IMG/VR virus record: IMGVR_UViG_3300032132_000537
Coordinates: 1-24,667 of that record
Strand: one strand, 5' to 3'
Length of the DNA stretch: 24,667 nt
Origin: a virus
This document shows, piece after piece, positions 7,333 through 14,837 of the stretch. The notes under the pieces were generated by a model, which saw only the letters and a list, made by a program, of their open reading frames with translations, had not been told where the DNA came from and did no database searches. How positions within the stretch are numbered: position 1 is the stretch's first letter; each line of letters begins with the position of its first letter. The position numbers and the translations under genes are program-made.

Positions 7333-8054
7333 TACTTAATTGCTACAAAAGACCAGAGTATCTAAAAGAGCAGATTGATGCCATTAAAAGGCAAACTAAA
7401 GCTCCGTCACAGATATGGCTGTGGATAAACGCTTGTGAAGAGAATAAGAAGTTTAATCCTTATAGTTTAGGATTAAATAAGATATTTAAGTCAAATACAA
7501 ATTGTAAATATCATGGCAGATTTGCAGTAGCGTTGTTGGCCCAAACAGAGTACGTAGCTTTTTTTGACGATGATACCATCCCTGGTGACATGTGGTTTGA
7601 GAACTGTTTGAACACTATGAAAGAGACTCCTGGTATATTAGGAGGAGCGGGATGTATTTTACATAGTAGGTATTATGTGCAACATCAAAGGATGGGTTGG
7701 CCTGTTAAAAATCCTTCTACTGTCGAAGTAGATCTAGTGGGCCATGCATGGTTTATGAAGAGGGAGCATTTAAATTACATGTGGTATGAAACTCCATTTA
7801 CTTTTGATAATGGAGAGGATATTCAACTATCATATCTTGCAAAGAAATATGGAAATATTAGTACTTATTGTCCACCACATCCAGAGAATAACCAAAAGAT
7901 GCATAGTTCGTTAAAACCAGAGGAATATGGAAATGATGCTAAAGCGTCATCTAACGGATCTCTCATGCCCATTCCAGATTTTTATGCACAACGAGATGCT
8001 TGTATTTCTCACGGTATTGATAATGGTTGGATTACGGTTTTAGGTGTAAAATGA
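7311..8054 (+). CDS. GT-A glycosyltransferase (GT2-like)
   Basis: A 247-residue predicted inverting GT-A transferase using a metal-bound nucleotide sugar. It begins with the family strand LTVILNCYKRPEYLKEQI, carries the DxD-type metal motif FFDDD (Asp86-Asp88), and has the acceptor-side block GHAWFMKREHL (144-154) followed by GEDIQLSY (168-175), where Glu169/Asp170 match the catalytic ED pair of GT2 enzymes. The length is that of a single catalytic domain with no membrane segment, so it is probably soluble. The stop overlaps the epimerase ATG as ATGA. Donor and acceptor are unknown. Confidence 0.85.
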   Translation: MEESLTVILNCYKRPEYLKEQIDAIKRQTKAPSQIWLWINACEENKKFNPYSLGLNKIFKSNTNCKYHGRFAVALLAQTEYVAFFDDDTIPGDMWFENCLNTMKETPGILGGAGCILHSRYYVQHQRMGWPVKNPSTVEVDLVGHAWFMKREHLNYMWYETPFTFDNGEDIQLSYLAKKYGNISTYCPPHPENNQKMHSSLKPEEYGNDAKASSNGSLMPIPDFYAQRDACISHGIDNGWITVLGVK

Positions 8055-9028
8055 TAGGGTTATTTTATGGAACTCGACCTGAATATATTAAATTAAAACC
8101 TCTTTTTGTGGAGCTTACAAAAGAGAATGTGCAGTATAAGTTATTCCAGGTAGGGCAACACGCCTCTTTATTAGACGGATGTAAGTTTGATTACAGGGTT
8201 GAAGTTCGTAATACTACTTCCAATAGACTTAATGATATTATAATTTCAATACTAAATTATAAATTACCTGAAGAGTTAGATTATATAATGGTTCAGGGGG
8301 ATACTACCACTGCGATGGCGATTGCTATGAATGCTTTTAATTGTGAGATTCCAGTGATGCATTTAGAGGCAGGATTGAGAACTTACAACAAGAAAAGTCC
8401 ATTCCCAGAAGAAGTTAATAGAAGACTAATTAGTGTTTTGGCTGAAATTCATTATTGCCCTACGAAGCAGGATATGGCACATTTATTACTTGAAGGCAAT
8501 AAAGATCATATATTTGAAACTGGAAATACAGTTATTGATAATATAAGAGATATGGTTTCTTCTAAGTCTAATGAAGTAATAGTTACTTTACATAGGAGAG
8601 AGAATCAAAAGGATTTGAAGGACTGGTATAAGGTGATCGAAAATCTTGCTTCCTCTTATCCTAATTATTCTTTCGTTTTTCCTATGCACCCAAGCCCAGA
8701 AGTGCAAAAGCATAAGGAAATATTTAAAGAGGTTAGAGTTTGTGATCCTTTTCCTTATGATGAAATGAAGAGGAGAATATCTTCTTGTGCCTTTGCCATT
8801 ACAGATAGTGGAGGGATACAAGAGGAGTGTAGTTTTTTTAATAAGTTATGCTTAGTCTGTAGAACCGTAACAGAACGCCCATCAGGGACCAGTGTTTTGT
8901 GTAGGAATCCTACGGAACTGTTTGATAATTTTAAGAATAACTGTATGAGAGAGTTTAATATTGATTGCCCTTTTGGAGATGGGTATGCCTCAAGAAAAAT
9001 TACTAAAGACATTCTCGGAAGAGTTTAA
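8051..9028 (+). CDS. wecB: UDP-N-acetylglucosamine 2-epimerase (WecB-like)
   Basis: Interconverts UDP-GlcNAc and UDP-ManNAc, supplying ManNAc-type sugars for glycan synthesis. All main non-hydrolysing epimerase motifs are present in order: GTRPEYIK (7-14), GDTTT (83-87), HLEAGLRT (104-111), PEEVNRR (119-125), TLHRREN (179-185), SGGIQEE (253-259) and RTVTERPS (271-278). Catalytic acids Asp84, Glu106 and Glu121 and the His181 region are kept. ATG 8051 overlaps the previous stop (ATGA) and starts at the first strand, so it is preferred over TTG 8027. At 325 residues it is shorter than typical WecB (about 375), mostly through trimmed loops and C-terminus. No ManNAc dehydrogenase (WecC) is visible, so ManNAc itself or a derivative may be the product. 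Confidence 0.92.
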   Translation: MIGLFYGTRPEYIKLKPLFVELTKENVQYKLFQVGQHASLLDGCKFDYRVEVRNTTSNRLNDIIISILNYKLPEELDYIMVQGDTTTAMAIAMNAFNCEIPVMHLEAGLRTYNKKSPFPEEVNRRLISVLAEIHYCPTKQDMAHLLLEGNKDHIFETGNTVIDNIRDMVSSKSNEVIVTLHRRENQKDLKDWYKVIENLASSYPNYSFVFPMHPSPEVQKHKEIFKEVRVCDPFPYDEMKRRISSCAFAITDSGGIQEECSFFNKLCLVCRTVTERPSGTSVLCRNPTELFDNFKNNCMREFNIDCPFGDGYASRKITKDILGRV

Positions 9029-9803
9029 CAAATTCAAAGACAAGCTTTCCAGCAGGGAAAATTTTGCTTTCTCTAGATTTTCAGATGGAGAGTTATTTAT
9101 GCTTAAAGGAGAAAAGCTTGTATTAGAAGGCGACCATTACATTACAGGAGATAAAAAAGGTCCTGGAATATACACTGAGGAAGAGCATAAAAGGTTCGAT
9201 CCCGAAAAAGATAAGTTTTACCAGGATAAACTGGTGGAAGCTTTACAATACAGAAAAAATAATTATTACAAGGGACTTACTGGGATAGTAGATGAAGATA
9301 TTGCTGGAGTAGGCGCATTTCAATTCCAGTTGGATTTATGTGGCGAGGGAGATGAAGAACATTTAAGCTTTTCCAACGTTTTTATAAATAATAATTACCC
9401 CAGGTTTATATCTGAGATAATGCCTATTATCCAAGAACGAGAAGTGGTGTTTATCGTTAATGAATCTGCTACATTAGAATCTTTAAATTTAAATATTATC
9501 AAAGATTTCAGGGTCGGAAGTAATTGCATAATTAACAATTACGGGCTAGTGGAAGAATTAAAGGAATGGATAGGGGATAATGACGTAACAGACACAGTGT
9601 TCTTGTTCTCTGCTTCCACTTTAAGTAACTACATTATTCATGAATGTTTTAAGGAATACGAAAATAATACTTACATAGACATAGGAAGTTCTTTGAATCC
9701 TTGGATGGGTTTAGAAGGATGGAAGTATAGTAGAGCATACTTACAGTACCATATCCTTGGGATGCCAAATAAGTACGGAACACAAGAAGACAAATGGATC
9801 TAA
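8985..9803 (+). CDS. Probable GT-D-fold glycosyltransferase (DUF1792-like)
   Basis: A 272-residue protein whose N-terminal FSRFSDGEL (29-37) matches the R-x-x-DGE signature of the GT-D glycosyltransferase fold first defined in DUF1792 proteins of streptococcal glycan pathways. The C-terminal DIGSSLNPW (232-240) fits the second conserved block of that family. A central segment (153-215) alternates strands and helices as expected for a Rossmann-like domain. ATG 8985 has GGAG (8975-8978) six bases upstream. TTG 8961 and ATG 8979 are in frame but worse placed. It overlaps the epimerase by 44 bases. The fold call is by motif only. Other surface-glycan proteins share R-x-x-DGE, so the transferase role is tentative. 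Confidence 0.55.
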   Translation: MPQEKLLKTFSEEFNKFKDKLSSRENFAFSRFSDGELFMLKGEKLVLEGDHYITGDKKGPGIYTEEEHKRFDPEKDKFYQDKLVEALQYRKNNYYKGLTGIVDEDIAGVGAFQFQLDLCGEGDEEHLSFSNVFINNNYPRFISEIMPIIQEREVVFIVNESATLESLNLNIIKDFRVGSNCIINNYGLVEELKEWIGDNDVTDTVFLFSASTLSNYIIHECFKEYENNTYIDIGSSLNPWMGLEGWKYSRAYLQYHILGMPNKYGTQEDKWI

Positions 9804-10162
9804 TACCCATAACTCCTGAGTATTATGATTTCGTAAGGAATTTAAGGATGCATCCTGAAACGAGGGATGGGTTTTTGGAAGAGGCAAATATATCAACCGA
9901 AGACCAGCAAAGGTATATGGAAAGACACGGTGGTAGTTATTATATTTGTCTATTATATAATGAGCCTGTCGGGTATATTGGAGTAATAGATGATGATATT
10001 AGGATTTGTACGTCTCCTTTACATCAAAGGTGTGGTATTGGTAAGTTCATGTTAAAATCTATAAAAGATTTACACCCTACCGCGATGGGAAGAGTAAAGA
10101 AAGAAAATATTAGTAGTCAACGCTTATTTGATAGTTGTGAAGTGAATTATAAATTAATATGA
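9794..10162 (+). CDS. GNAT-family N-acetyltransferase, compact
   Basis: A 122-residue GNAT fold that should transfer acetyl from acetyl-CoA to an amine. The pyrophosphate-binding loop HQRCGIGKFML (77-87) fits the Q/R-x-x-G-x-G/A motif, preceded by two strands (SYYICLLYNEPVGYIGVI, 48-65) and followed by a helix and the late KKENISSQRLFDSC block, typical of enzymes that acetylate amino sugars. The protein is about 25-40 residues shorter than common GNATs. It lies immediately before a DegT-type PLP protein (ATGA overlap), the usual pairing for making N-acetylated amino sugars: aminate, then acetylate. That sequence of reactions is inferred from context. Confidence 0.8.
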   Translation: MDLIPITPEYYDFVRNLRMHPETRDGFLEEANISTEDQQRYMERHGGSYYICLLYNEPVGYIGVIDDDIRICTSPLHQRCGIGKFMLKSIKDLHPTAMGRVKKENISSQRLFDSCEVNYKLI

Positions 10163-10779
10163 AAATTATAAAACATAATCCATATAAAATAGTTCAAATG
10201 TTTGAAGAGGAGATTGCCGAATATACTGGGGCACCGTTCGCGGTGGCTGTTGATAGTTGCACAAATGCGCTGTTCTTATGTTGTAAGCATTTGAATGTTC
10301 AAGAGGTTATTATACCCAAGAAAACCTATCTCTCTGTGCCTATGTCAATAATACATTCAGGAGGTAAGGTAACTTTTGAGGATCGTAAGTGGTCGGGAGT
10401 ATATCAACTGAAGCCCTATCCTATTTACGATGCCGCAAAAAGGTTTACGTCAGGAATGTATATTCCTGGTAGTTTTATGTGTATCTCTTTTCACATTAAG
10501 AAAACTCTTCCGTTAGGGAAGGGCGGTATGATACTAACCGATAATTATGAAGCTGTTCAGTGGTTTAGAAAGGCTCGATATGAGGGACGTTCTGAGGTAA
10601 ACTATAAAGAAGATAGTATAGAGATGCTTGGGTGGAATATGTACATGACCCCCCAGCAGGCATCACACGGGCTCGCTCTTATGCAGAATTATCCTGAGCA
10701 TGTTCCTGATCTTGGAGAGAATAACGGCTACAGGGATCTAACTAAATTTCCTGTATTTAAGGAGTGTGATATTATATGA
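10159..10779 (+). CDS. Minimal DegT/DnrJ/EryC1-type PLP aminotransferase
   Basis: Related to sugar aminotransferases that put an amino group on a keto nucleotide sugar using PLP and glutamate. In 206 residues it keeps the core large-domain motifs: the VDSCTNAL phosphate-cup segment (31-38), the PLP-ring aspartate in YDAAKRF (Asp91), and the Schiff-base lysine in SFHIKKTLPLGKGGM (Lys115). It then reaches a GWNMYMTPQQA block (158-168) like the family's G-x-N-x-R-M...QAA region and stops soon after. Typical members have 360-400 residues, so the C-terminal small domain is absent. The next ATG overlaps its stop (ATGA) and the frame is intact, so this looks like a compact enzyme rather than a frameshift. 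Whether it is active is uncertain. Confidence 0.75.
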   Translation: MKIIKHNPYKIVQMFEEEIAEYTGAPFAVAVDSCTNALFLCCKHLNVQEVIIPKKTYLSVPMSIIHSGGKVTFEDRKWSGVYQLKPYPIYDAAKRFTSGMYIPGSFMCISFHIKKTLPLGKGGMILTDNYEAVQWFRKARYEGRSEVNYKEDSIEMLGWNMYMTPQQASHGLALMQNYPEHVPDLGENNGYRDLTKFPVFKECDII

Positions 10780-11660
10780 TTACTTTCTTGGCACTAGGAG
10801 AGAGAGGTCGTTTAGGGAATCAGCTATTTCAATATGCGGCACTTAGGTCTTTAGGTTTGAGACAAAATTATGAAGTTAAAATACCCAGACCTTCTAGTAA
10901 GAATTGGCATGGACAGCAGTGTTTGCTGGATAAATTTAATATTAAGGCTGTTTCGCTAGAAGATTCGGATCTTAGTAGCATTACCCGTATGTATTCAGAG
11001 CCTGATTACATGACTTTTGATAATAATTTCTTTCATTTACCAGACAATTTAAATTTAGATGGGTTTTTTCAAAGCACTTTTTATTTTAAAGAATTTGAGC
11101 GTGATATAAAAGAGGAGTTAACCCCGAAGGATGAGTTTTTGTTGAAGGCGAAGGAAGAAATACTTAAAATAAAGAAAGATACTGGCTATGATATAGTAAG
11201 TTTGCATCTGAGGAGAGGAGACAATACTGATAATTCTAACCCTTCCGATGAGCTAAACAGCATGTATGGTAGTAATAATGTCTTTTCTCATGATAGTTTT
11301 TATGGTAAATATTTGAAGAACGCAATGAATCAATTTAAAGGCAAGAGAGTTAAATTTCTTGTGTTCACGGGAGGGGCTAGGTTTACCGATGATAATTCCT
11401 CAGATGTAGAATGGTGTAAAAAGAATTTAGCAGGGGACGAGTTTATTTATTCCGAAGGTCAGTCTAGCATGGGTGATTTTTGCAAGATTATGTCTTGTGA
11501 TCATAACATATTATCTCATGTGAGCAGTTTCGGGTGGTGGGCCGCATACCTTAATAGTAACAAGGGTCGTGTTACGGTAGCACCTGAGAGGTACCACCCA
11601 GACAGGCAAGATTTGACGTATAGAGAAGGCTTTTTTCCTAAGGAGTGGGTCTTAGTATGA
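10776..11660 (+). CDS. GT11-family glycosyltransferase (alpha-1,2-fucosyltransferase-like)
   Basis: Predicted inverting GT-B transferase of family GT11, which moves L-fucose or related sugars (such as colitose) from GDP-sugar donors. The three family signatures are present in 294 residues: GRLGNQLFQYA near the start (11-21), the donor-binding HLRRGD (144-149), and SSFGWWAAYLN (250-260). Length is normal for bacterial GT11. It is a likely user of a GDP-activated deoxysugar, and the GDP-fucose-synthase-like and ColD-like genes in the same island could supply it. ATG overlaps the upstream stop (ATGA). Confidence 0.88.
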   Translation: MITFLALGERGRLGNQLFQYAALRSLGLRQNYEVKIPRPSSKNWHGQQCLLDKFNIKAVSLEDSDLSSITRMYSEPDYMTFDNNFFHLPDNLNLDGFFQSTFYFKEFERDIKEELTPKDEFLLKAKEEILKIKKDTGYDIVSLHLRRGDNTDNSNPSDELNSMYGSNNVFSHDSFYGKYLKNAMNQFKGKRVKFLVFTGGARFTDDNSSDVEWCKKNLAGDEFIYSEGQSSMGDFCKIMSCDHNILSHVSSFGWWAAYLNSNKGRVTVAPERYHPDRQDLTYREGFFPKEWVLV

Positions 11661-12391
11661 AAGCTCCAGAAAAAATCCCAGACGGGATGCAAGATCAATT
11701 TACTATGAATGGGGATATGGCTTTAGTACATCAGTATATTGACCAAGCATCCGAAGAAGTGCAAGAAGAAATATCAGATAAGTACAACTCTAAAGTGTTT
11801 TTTGAGATGGTCGAAAAGGCCACTCTTAAAGAAGTTAGTTATTACTACGATACAGATAAGTATTTGTATGCCGCTTTGGATAATTTTATAGAGGCTGGTG
11901 ACTTAAAAGCGGAGGATCTTAGAGCTTTGGTAATTGGTTCCGTGCAGCCCTGGTATGAAGCCATTTTGTTTTCTTATGGTTTACGAGATATAACTATAAC
12001 AGAATATTCGGATAGGCCAGACTTCATAGATGAGTTACACTACACGCATCCAGACAAGCTGGAGGGGGAATTTGATATTATAATTTCCATTTCTTCGCAT
12101 GAGCATTGTGGTCTTGGTAGATACGGAGATCCTTTGGACCCGAGTGGGGATATAAAAGCTGTAGATGAACTCAGGAACTTTGTAACAGATACCGGAAGGC
12201 TATTTTTAGCAGTACCTGTGGGTAAAGATTCCTTAGTGTGGAACGCACATAGAATTTATGGAAGAAATAGATTGCCTTTATTATTTGGGGAATGGGCTCT
12301 TTCGCGTACTTTCGGTTTTGATGAACAATTGTTGGATGTTTACAGAGGAACAGACGGGTCTTATCAGCCTGTATTCGTGTTAAAAAATTAG
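11657..12391 (+). CDS. DUF268-family protein, methyltransferase-like
   Basis: A 244-residue protein whose C-terminal half carries the DUF268 signature: SSHEHCGLGRYGDPLDP (146-162), a LFLAVPVGKD strand (182-191) and NAHRIYG (196-202). These proteins occur in surface-glycan clusters and resemble class I methyltransferases: the LVIGSVQPWYE segment (91-101) could be the nucleotide-binding strand and loop, though the usual glycine-rich motif is weak. Activity is not established, so sugar methylation is only a guess. ATG 11657 overlaps the GT11 stop (ATGA) and is preferred over GTG 11645. AGGAG lies 11 bases upstream, somewhat far. Confidence 0.72.
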   Translation: MKAPEKIPDGMQDQFTMNGDMALVHQYIDQASEEVQEEISDKYNSKVFFEMVEKATLKEVSYYYDTDKYLYAALDNFIEAGDLKAEDLRALVIGSVQPWYEAILFSYGLRDITITEYSDRPDFIDELHYTHPDKLEGEFDIIISISSHEHCGLGRYGDPLDPSGDIKAVDELRNFVTDTGRLFLAVPVGKDSLVWNAHRIYGRNRLPLLFGEWALSRTFGFDEQLLDVYRGTDGSYQPVFVLKN

Positions 12392-12399
12392 GAGATATA

Positions 12400-12921
12400 A
12401 TGAAATCATTGATATTAACGTGGGAGACTTTTCAGGACCATGAGGTAATTTACCCTTACTATAGATTACAAGAAGAAGGTCAGGTAGATGTGGTGGCTAA
12501 CGTCACTGGTAAAATATTTGGTATTTTAGGGGCGCATGTAATGGCTACTAAAACCATATCTGATTTGACGACGGATCTTATTGAGGAATATGATCTTTTG
12601 GTTATTCCTGGAGGGGTTAAGGCTTTAGAAAAATTGCGGCAGGAGCAGCGGGCTCTTGATTTTATTAACAACTGGGATTCTCACAACAAACCAATAGCCT
12701 CTATATGCCATGGAGGTCAAATGCTCATTTCCTCTAATGTAATTAGAGGTAGGCGTGTTTCAGGATATTACAGCATTAAAGATGATTTGATAAATGCGGG
12801 AGGGTATTATACAAGTGATCCCTACGTTGTGCATGATAATCTTATATGTTGCCCTCATTATGATCATATGGCCGCATGGCTTAAGGCGGCTATTGAGGTT
12901 TGTAATGAGCTACGAGAGTAG
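12400..12921 (+). CDS. DJ-1/PfpI superfamily protein
   Basis: A 173-residue flavodoxin-like protein of the DJ-1/PfpI superfamily, whose members act as glyoxalases, deglycases, hydratases or peptidases. The nucleophile elbow is intact: SICHGGQML with Cys103 followed by His104, VIPGG at 68-72, and the partner Glu15 near the N-terminus. The later segment (GRRVSGYYSIKDDLINAGG, 117-135) follows the PfpI/YhbO subgroup closely. Its place among sugar genes suggests work on a keto-sugar or removal of reactive carbonyls, but substrate cannot be inferred. AGGAG lies just before ATG 12400. Its 3' end overlaps the cupin gene by 17 bases. Confidence 0.88.
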   Translation: MKSLILTWETFQDHEVIYPYYRLQEEGQVDVVANVTGKIFGILGAHVMATKTISDLTTDLIEEYDLLVIPGGVKALEKLRQEQRALDFINNWDSHNKPIASICHGGQMLISSNVIRGRRVSGYYSIKDDLINAGGYYTSDPYVVHDNLICCPHYDHMAAWLKAAIEVCNELRE

Positions 12922-13534
12922 GCTAGTCCATAAACCTTGGGGGTTTGAATATCAGGTCTACAGAAATAGTGATTTAGTCATATGGTTTCTTACTATTAAT
13001 AAGGACCAAGAAACCTCTCTTCACTGCCACAGCAATAAGGACACTGGATTGATTGCTCTTGAAGGCAAGGGGGAATTAGAATTTTTATCAAGTTCCCATG
13101 GATTTAGTTCTCCGTATAAGACCATGATTAGGCGTGGAATATTCCATAGAACAAAAGCTGTAGGAGGTCCTGTTAAATTGTTTGAGGTTGAGACCTCTGG
13201 CGACAGGCATGATCTAATTAGATTGTCGGACAGCTACAATAGAGAATCAAAAGATTATGAAGCAGGACAGGATTACGAGACAGAAAAACTAGATTTTGAT
13301 AGCGAAGGTGTTCAAAGTTTTTGTGGTAGACAATTGGAGATTAAATTAATTTCTTCAAAGGAATCTTTGGAAGATCTTTACCAGCATAATATTTTGGTAT
13401 TTTTAACTGGGGGGATTTTCACTTCAAGTGATCTGCGAGTCCTAAAGCCTGGAGATATTATAAGTGGAAATGTGTTGAAAAAATTAGTTGCTAGGTTTAC
13501 GGTTATTCCCAGCAAAATAATGGTTGTAAAATGA
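12905..13534 (+). CDS. Cupin-domain protein, sugar-isomerase-like
   Basis: A 209-residue cupin beginning HKPWGFEYQVY, an N-terminus common in mannose-6-phosphate-isomerase-like and glycan-cluster cupins. First cupin motif: TSLHCHSNKDTGLI (37-50) with metal ligands His40 and His42. Second motif: the later IFHRTKAVGGPVKLFEVET (79-97) with His81. A DLIRLSDSYNR block (103-113) follows, found in cupins paired with sugar-phosphate enzymes. A C-terminal second barrel half is degenerate. ATG 12905 with GAGG six bases upstream fits the conserved start. GTG 12794 would add 37 hydrophobic residues that are really the neighbouring gene read in another frame. The exact reaction is unknown. The HAD phosphatase gene follows by ATGA overlap, so the two may act on the same sugar phosphate. 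Confidence 0.75.
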   Translation: MSYESRLVHKPWGFEYQVYRNSDLVIWFLTINKDQETSLHCHSNKDTGLIALEGKGELEFLSSSHGFSSPYKTMIRRGIFHRTKAVGGPVKLFEVETSGDRHDLIRLSDSYNRESKDYEAGQDYETEKLDFDSEGVQSFCGRQLEIKLISSKESLEDLYQHNILVFLTGGIFTSSDLRVLKPGDIISGNVLKKLVARFTVIPSKIMVVK

Positions 13535-14019
13535 CGAAGTATATTTTTGATTTGGATAAGACTATATGGGATTGCCATGCTTTTGATGGGTCTTCCCTCT
13601 TTGCAAAACAAATGGTCCCTCCTTTTGTAAGACACGGTGATAAAATATTGGATTCTAAAAATTCTATTTGTGCCCTGTATCCAGGCGTTAGAGAATTTTT
13701 AGAATCCTTAAGGAAATCTTCTCAGGATGTAGGATATTTATCTCTAGGAGGCGGGTTTAACATTTCCATGGATCATCAGCCTTCTGTTTTGCTTTTGAAA
13801 GAGTTTGGTTTGTATGGCCTTTTTAATTCCGATAAGATACTAGACTATTACTTAGATGCAGATCACCAGAAAAAGACTAAAAATAGTTACTTGGCAAAAA
13901 TTGCTCCTTGCGTTTTTCTTGATGATGACGACGTTATGATAAAGGCAGCGAAAAGTGTTAAGGGTGTGAAAGCAGTGGATAGGAAGAGTATACAGGAATG
14001 GACACAAATACTAGATTAG
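13531..14019 (+). CDS. HAD-superfamily phosphatase (MDP-1-like)
   Basis: A 162-residue aspartate-nucleophile phosphatase. Motif I is FDLDKTIWD with nucleophile Asp7 and acid/base Asp9, motif II is the SLGGG region (Ser71), motif III is probably a lysine among 114-117 (KKTK), and motif IV is FLDDDD (Asp131-134) for Mg2+. The small cap and the LYPGVREFLESLR helix match MDP-1- and FkbH-type HADs. In this cluster it probably dephosphorylates a sugar-phosphate intermediate. Start by ATGA overlap with the cupin gene. It overlaps the E1-alpha-like gene by 22 bases. Confidence 0.8.
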   Translation: MTKYIFDLDKTIWDCHAFDGSSLFAKQMVPPFVRHGDKILDSKNSICALYPGVREFLESLRKSSQDVGYLSLGGGFNISMDHQPSVLLLKEFGLYGLFNSDKILDYYLDADHQKKTKNSYLAKIAPCVFLDDDDVMIKAAKSVKGVKAVDRKSIQEWTQILD

Positions 14020-14831
14020 AAATTTACAAAATTGCTGCTTCTTGTAGAGCTTTTGAAGAAGAAGTTTTTAGTAGGGTCAAGAATAAGGAAATAGGTTTTC
14101 CTGTTTATCTTTCGGCTGGTCAAGAATTTATTTCTGCGACGTTGGCTTATGTGAATAAGTCTCAACGCCCTTCTATATTTGCTCAACATAGAGCCCATTC
14201 TACTTACTTATCTTTTGGAGGGGACAGAGATAAACTTATTTTAGAGTTGTTAGGAAGTGCTAAAGGGTGTACTAATGGTATGGGAGGTTCTGCTTCAATA
14301 CATGGCTCAGATATAAGCATGTATGGTCACGATGGGCTTATGGGAAGTCAGGTTCCTATTGGAGTGGGTCATTGTTTTGCTACCAAAAGACCTACTATTA
14401 TTTTTATGGGGGATGCTTCTGCGGAGGAAGATTATGCTTTAGGGGCAATGGGATGGGCCGCAACCAAGAAATTGCCTATTTTATTTGTTGTTGAAGATAA
14501 TAATCTATCTATCCTTACCGAAAAAAAGGTGAGAAGGTCTTGGGATATGTCCAAGGTAGCTAAGGGTTTTGGAATGGAGAGTAGTGATATTTATGACTCC
14601 CCTGACGAGTTGTGCAAATATGTTATAACCGAGAAAAGTGGACCAAGGCTAATAAACGTAGAGACTAATAGAATGTTTTGGCATGCTGGGGCAGGTAAAG
14701 ATTCTGATGATACTTTTGATAGGTTAGAGCATGAAAAGGTGAAATTAGAGTCCTTGGGGGTTTCTGTTTCTTCTATTATTGAGACCGCTAAAGAAGAAAT
14801 ATCTGAACGTTGGAATATGCTTAAAAGGTAG
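13998..14831 (+). CDS. TPP-dependent E1-alpha-like subunit
   Basis: Alpha half of a thiamine-pyrophosphate enzyme of the 2-oxoacid dehydrogenase E1 type. The 277 residues include the HRAHSTYLSFGGD block (64-76, His67 matching human PDH E1-alpha His63), GCTNGMGGS (90-98), GLMGSQVPIGVG (113-124), and the TPP/Mg2+ motif starting GDASAEEDY (138-146) and ending at Asn168-Asn169. It lacks part of the C-terminal region of metabolic E1-alpha (over 320 residues). The beta partner is the next gene, 6 bases away. No E2 or E3 gene is visible, so a full dehydrogenase complex is unlikely from this window. A decarboxylase or two-carbon transfer role in sugar synthesis is the better guess, not shown by sequence. 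Confidence 0.85.
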   Translation: MDTNTRLEIYKIAASCRAFEEEVFSRVKNKEIGFPVYLSAGQEFISATLAYVNKSQRPSIFAQHRAHSTYLSFGGDRDKLILELLGSAKGCTNGMGGSASIHGSDISMYGHDGLMGSQVPIGVGHCFATKRPTIIFMGDASAEEDYALGAMGWAATKKLPILFVVEDNNLSILTEKKVRRSWDMSKVAKGFGMESSDIYDSPDELCKYVITEKSGPRLINVETNRMFWHAGAGKDSDDTFDRLEHEKVKLESLGVSVSSIIETAKEEISERWNMLKR

Positions 14832-14837
14832 AGTATA

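Noticed and set aside
10159-10779. Frameshifted pseudogene of a full-length DegT aminotransferase
   Set aside because: No continuation of the C-terminal domain was found downstream. The next gene starts at its stop codon and encodes an intact GT11 enzyme.
12794-12904. N-terminal hydrophobic extension of the cupin from GTG 12794
   Set aside because: The 37 extra residues come from reading the DJ-1/PfpI gene in another frame, and ATG 12905 has a well-spaced GAGG and the conserved start.
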